Assembly (NCBI RefSeq): GCF_024519455.1
Contig: NZ_JALJRY010000013.1
Span: 124,001-188,000 of the forward strand
DNA: 64,000 nucleotides
From: Streptomyces sp. STR69
Lineage (GTDB): Bacteria > Actinomycetota > Actinomycetes > Streptomycetales > Streptomycetaceae
Direction of reading: 5' to 3'
The notes beneath the pieces are model-generated. The model saw only the letters and a program-made list of their open reading frames with translations. It was not told where the DNA came from and ran no database searches. Position numbers and translations under genes: made by a program. Positions 60,913 through 64,000 of the stretch are shown piece by piece. The first letter of the stretch is position 1, and each line of letters begins with the position of its first letter.

Positions 60913-63690
60913 CTACTCCGGCGTGGCCCCGAACTCGGCGCGGGGCAGTACATCGCGGAGCTGTCTGCGCGAGGTGATCGACAGCTTGGCGAAGATCTTC
61001 CGCAGATGCCACTCGACCGTTCGGGGGCTCAGGAACAGGCGGGACCCGACCTCCGGGTTGGAGAAGCCGTCCTGCACGAGCGACGCGATCTGCTTCTCCT
61101 GCGGCGTCAGTTCGTCGCTCGACGAGGCCTCGAACGTGCGCTTGCGTACGGTCTCCCCCGTGGCGAGCAACTCGCGGCGGGCTCGTTCGGCGAACGCCTC
61201 CATGCCGATCGACCCGAACATCTCGTGAGCCGTACGGAGATGGCCGCGCGCGTCGCTCCGCCGCCGGCCCCGGCGCAGCCACTCGCCGTACAGCAGGTGG
61301 GCACGCGCCAGTTCGGGACGCAGCTGGGTCCGGCCCAGTCGCTCGATCGCCCTGCGGTAGAGGTGGTCCGCGGGTGCCCCGGTGCTGAGCAGGGCCCGGC
61401 AGCGGGCCAGGGTTCCCTGCGCCCAGTCGGTGTCGCACGGCTCCGCCGCGTCCGCGAGTCGCTCGAGCGCGTCACCGGCGACGTCCTTCTCCCCGACGCG
61501 CACCGCCGACTCGACGAGTTCGGGCAACACCCACACGGAGACCCACAGTTCGGCGATCCGGCTGCTGATCTGGGCCGCCGACATCGCCTGTTCGTAGCGG
61601 GCGAGGCCGTTGTAGAGGACGGCGGCGGCCCAGTGGGCGGTCGTGACTCCCATCAACTGGCCGCTCGCGCCGGCCTCTTCGATGGTGGCGGCGATCAGGG
61701 CCTCCGCATCGGCGCCACGGCCCCGCAGTGCGCTGAGCCGCAGCTTGACGTGCGGTGCCAGGGGAACGCCGGTCGCCGCGGCGACGATGTCCGCTTCGTC
61801 GACGATCGACGCGGCGGCGGTAAAGTCCCCGGTCCAGGTGGTCGCCACGCCCAACGACGCGAGGCAGAAGGGGAGTTCGGTCAGGGCGCCGGCTGCGCGT
61901 GCCACCTCGACGGCCCGGTGGTACGTGCTGCGCATGGCCCGGTCGTCCCAGACGGCCGCGCTGACGCCGTTGGCCACCCAGCCCCACTTCAGGACGTCGG
62001 ACGCGGGAAGATCCGCGAGCGCCGCGGCTGCCCGCCGCAGTGCGGGGACGGCGGCGGCGCGGCCGTCGGTGACGAGCAGCGCGCAGGCCTCGATGACGAG
62101 ATCGAGAGCGTGGGGAGTTCCCGTCGCCGCCGGAAGTGCTCTCATCGCCCGCGAGATCGCAAGGAGGCTGTCGGCGTCCGCGGCGACCAGAGCCGAGGTT
62201 CCCCACGCGATCAGATAGGTCTCACGCGCGAGGTCCTTGTCGAAGGGTTCGAGCCGCTGTGCGGCCGTCAGCAGCAGGGGTGGCGCCTCCTGGTTGAGGC
62301 CGGCGGCGAACGCGAGTCGGCTGCGTACGAGATGGGCTCGGGCGCGATGGAACTCGCTCTGTGCGTACTGGTCCGCGATGTCGGCGAACCGGCGGGCGGC
62401 GTCGAGGTCGCCGGCCTGAAGGCTGACGTCCGCCGCCGCCACCGCGCGTTCGGCGCGCCGTGACGTGTCGCCGGTGAGTGCCACGGATCGCTGCAGGAAC
62501 GCGGCCGCGGCGGCCAGTCCGCCGCGTGCCTGCGCGCGGCCGGCGGAGCGTTCGAGTTCGGCGGCGACGGACTCGTCCGGGCCCGCGGCGGCGGAGGCGA
62601 GGTGCCAGGCACGACGGTCCGGGTCGGCCTGCGGGTCGGTGGCCTCCGCCAGGGCCAGGTGCGCGGCCCGGCGGTCCTCTTCCGTCGCCGACCGGTAGAC
62701 GGCCGACCGTACGAGCGGGTGACGGAACGTGACGCGTATGTCGAAGGACAGCAGCCCGTCCGTGCCGCCGACGAGGGCGGTCTCCGGTGTCACGCCGAGC
62801 CGGTCGGCCGCCGCCCACACCAGGGCGGGGTCGCCGACCGGTTCCGCGGCGGCGATCAGCAGGAGCAGCCGGGTCTCGTGCGCGAGGGCCTCGATCCGGC
62901 TCAGGAAGCTCCGTTCGATACGGCCCGGCAGTGTGTCGCCGTTCAAGAGGCCGAATCCTCCGGCGAGTTGGGTGAGCGTCAACCCGCGGGGCAGTTCGAG
63001 GAGGGCGAGGGGATTGCCCTTCGTCTCCGCGACGAGGCGGTCGCGGATGTCCTGGTCGAGCCGGGTGTGGGTGACCGAGTCGAGCAGGGTGTGGGCGTCG
63101 GCCTCACGCAGCCCGGTGACCTCCAGCTCCGGCAGTCCGCGCAGGTCCTCGGGCTCCTCGCGGGCTCCGAAGACGAGGGCGACCGACTCCGCCAGCAGTC
63201 GGCGGGCGACGAAGCCCAGGATCTGTGCCGAGACCCGGTCCATCCACTGCGCGTCGTCGACCAGGCAGAGCAGCGGGCGCTTCGCGGAGGCGTCCGACAG
63301 CAGACCGAGTACCGCCATCCCGACCAGGAAGCGATCGGGCGGGGGTCCCGCCCGTATCCCGAACACCGTCTCCAGTGCGGCGCACTGCGGCTGGGGGAGG
63401 TTCTTCAGGCGTTCGAGCAGCGGCACGCAGACCTGGTGCAGGGTGGCGAAGGCGAGCTCCATCTCGGACTCGATGCCGACGGCGTGCAGCACGCGCAGGT
63501 CGGTCGCCGCCTGCGTCGCGTAGTCGAGCAGGGCCGATTTTCCGACGCCGGGTGGGCCGTGGACCACGAGCGTGCTGCTCTCTCCGGTACGGGCCGCGCC
63601 GATCATCCGGTCCAGCAGGGCGCACTCGGTCCGCCTGCCGAGGAGACCGGCCTGTGCCCCGTCCCGTGAGCTGTGCTCCGCATGCGCCAC
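60913..63690 (-). CDS. Large LuxR-family ATPase regulator (LAL type)
   Basis: GTG 63690 behind GAAGGCGGG encodes 925 residues. Walker A is VVHGPPGVGKS (Lys51), Walker B-like LLCLVDDAQWMD follows, then a long TPR-like helical region. The C-terminal LuxR domain is LTPQEKQIASLVQDGFSNPE, then VGSRLFLSPRTVEWHLRKIF. It is a full, apparently intact regulator, unlike the fragment at 31181-31429. The target is unknown; the alpha/beta hydrolase gene upstream on the same strand is one candidate. Confidence 0.9.
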   Translation of the reverse strand: MAHAEHSSRDGAQAGLLGRRTECALLDRMIGAARTGESSTLVVHGPPGVGKSALLDYATQAATDLRVLHAVGIESEMELAFATLHQVCVPLLERLKNLPQPQCAALETVFGIRAGPPPDRFLVGMAVLGLLSDASAKRPLLCLVDDAQWMDRVSAQILGFVARRLLAESVALVFGAREEPEDLRGLPELEVTGLREADAHTLLDSVTHTRLDQDIRDRLVAETKGNPLALLELPRGLTLTQLAGGFGLLNGDTLPGRIERSFLSRIEALAHETRLLLLIAAAEPVGDPALVWAAADRLGVTPETALVGGTDGLLSFDIRVTFRHPLVRSAVYRSATEEDRRAAHLALAEATDPQADPDRRAWHLASAAAGPDESVAAELERSAGRAQARGGLAAAAAFLQRSVALTGDTSRRAERAVAAADVSLQAGDLDAARRFADIADQYAQSEFHRARAHLVRSRLAFAAGLNQEAPPLLLTAAQRLEPFDKDLARETYLIAWGTSALVAADADSLLAISRAMRALPAATGTPHALDLVIEACALLVTDGRAAAVPALRRAAAALADLPASDVLKWGWVANGVSAAVWDDRAMRSTYHRAVEVARAAGALTELPFCLASLGVATTWTGDFTAAASIVDEADIVAAATGVPLAPHVKLRLSALRGRGADAEALIAATIEEAGASGQLMGVTTAHWAAAVLYNGLARYEQAMSAAQISSRIAELWVSVWVLPELVESAVRVGEKDVAGDALERLADAAEPCDTDWAQGTLARCRALLSTGAPADHLYRRAIERLGRTQLRPELARAHLLYGEWLRRGRRRSDARGHLRTAHEMFGSIGMEAFAERARRELLATGETVRKRTFEASSSDELTPQEKQIASLVQDGFSNPEVGSRLFLSPRTVEWHLRKIFAKLSITSRRQLRDVLPRAEFGATPE

Positions 63691-63829
63691 GGTTGCCCGC
63701 CTTCGTCGCGGTCTGCCCCCTGGTCACACTGCACGCTACAACGGTGGGGCCGCACCCTGAATCCTGACGGGGTAAAGCCCCGCTCGTGGTCTCGTCGCAG
63801 GCGGCGAGTCAGGCCACTGGGGGCAGATT

Positions 63830-64000
63830 TCAGGCCAATGCGGTCAGGAAGGCCCGGATACGCTCTGCGGCCTCGTCGGCGCAGGTGTCCAGGACGAAGT
63901 GGCCGCCGTCGAGCAGATGGACCTCCGCGTCGGGCAGGTCGGCCCGGTACAAGTCGGCCTCCCCCGCCCGGAACGACGCGTCGTGGCGTCCCCAGAGCAC
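63830..64000 (-). CDS. Alpha/beta hydrolase, C-terminal end, rest outside window
   Basis: The frame runs off the right edge. The visible 56 residues contain VLWGRHDASFRAGEADLYRA, with the acid Asp in GRHDASF, and LLDGGHFVLDTCADEAAERI with the catalytic His in GGHF, the usual end of an alpha/beta hydrolase such as an epoxide hydrolase or haloalkane dehalogenase. It terminates 139 bases before the LAL gene start on the same strand. Confidence 0.7.
   Translation of the reverse strand: MLWGRHDASFRAGEADLYRADLPDAEVHLLDGGHFVLDTCADEAAERIRAFLTALA

Overview
The window is high-GC DNA with strong third-position G/C bias, frequent GTG starts, GGAGG-type ribosome binding sites and many 4-base stop/start overlaps. 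The gene content (several large LuxR-family ATPase regulators, MHYT protein, Fic-like toxin cassette, LacI-controlled glycan operon) fits a Streptomyces or close actinomycete chromosome, probably an accessory or arm region. I saw no tRNA, rRNA, CRISPR array or complete insertion sequence.

Positions 1-11.6 kb look like a catabolic island. It holds a glyoxalase-fold protein cut by the window edge, a KstD-like FAD dehydrogenase, a ferredoxin reductase, a ferredoxin and a Rieske oxygenase alpha subunit, so a complete three-component oxygenase appears to be encoded. Two paralogous cupins follow, then a branched-chain-amino-acid-type ABC importer in which both permeases and one ATPase are fused into a single 929-residue protein. 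Two large LuxR/ATPase regulators (11.6-17.7 kb) are transcribed divergently beside it.

Positions 17.7-28.7 kb are mixed. There is a membrane-anchored protein of unknown role, an atypical LuxR regulator, a DHFR-fold reductase, and molybdenum-related genes (MOSC protein, di-Mop protein, sulfite-oxidase-like enzyme). A glutamine amidotransferase-methyltransferase fusion gene here carries two lesions. An epoxide-hydrolase/YciI pair is followed by DUF6884-like, degenerate Nudix, ribbon-helix-helix and Fic-like genes.

Positions 28.3-37.1 kb contain two MarR/MFS efflux modules with candidate operators, a mosaic scar joining a headless FAD monooxygenase to a LuxR C-terminal fragment, a Tat-exported cytokinin-dehydrogenase-like oxidase, a PfkB sugar kinase and an acetyltransferase.

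Positions 37.1-52.7 kb form a glycan-utilisation operon on the minus strand: LacI regulator, family-5 solute-binding lipoprotein, DppB-like permease, a DppC-DppD fusion, DppF-like ATPase, then GH43, GH42, GH3 and DUF4038 enzymes. Most junctions overlap by four bases, suggesting coordinated import and intracellular trimming of plant oligosaccharides.

Positions 52.8-64 kb hold a TetR regulator facing a 3-hydroxyisobutyrate-dehydrogenase-like enzyme across two near-identical palindromes, an MHYT sensor, an SDR without the usual catalytic tyrosine, a DUF4331 protein and a tandem muconolactone-isomerase-like protein. A decayed stretch follows (frameshifted acetyltransferase, metallo-beta-lactamase remnant, transposase-SDR chimera around an APH-like kinase), then a third large LuxR/ATPase regulator and the end of an alpha/beta hydrolase cut by the window edge.
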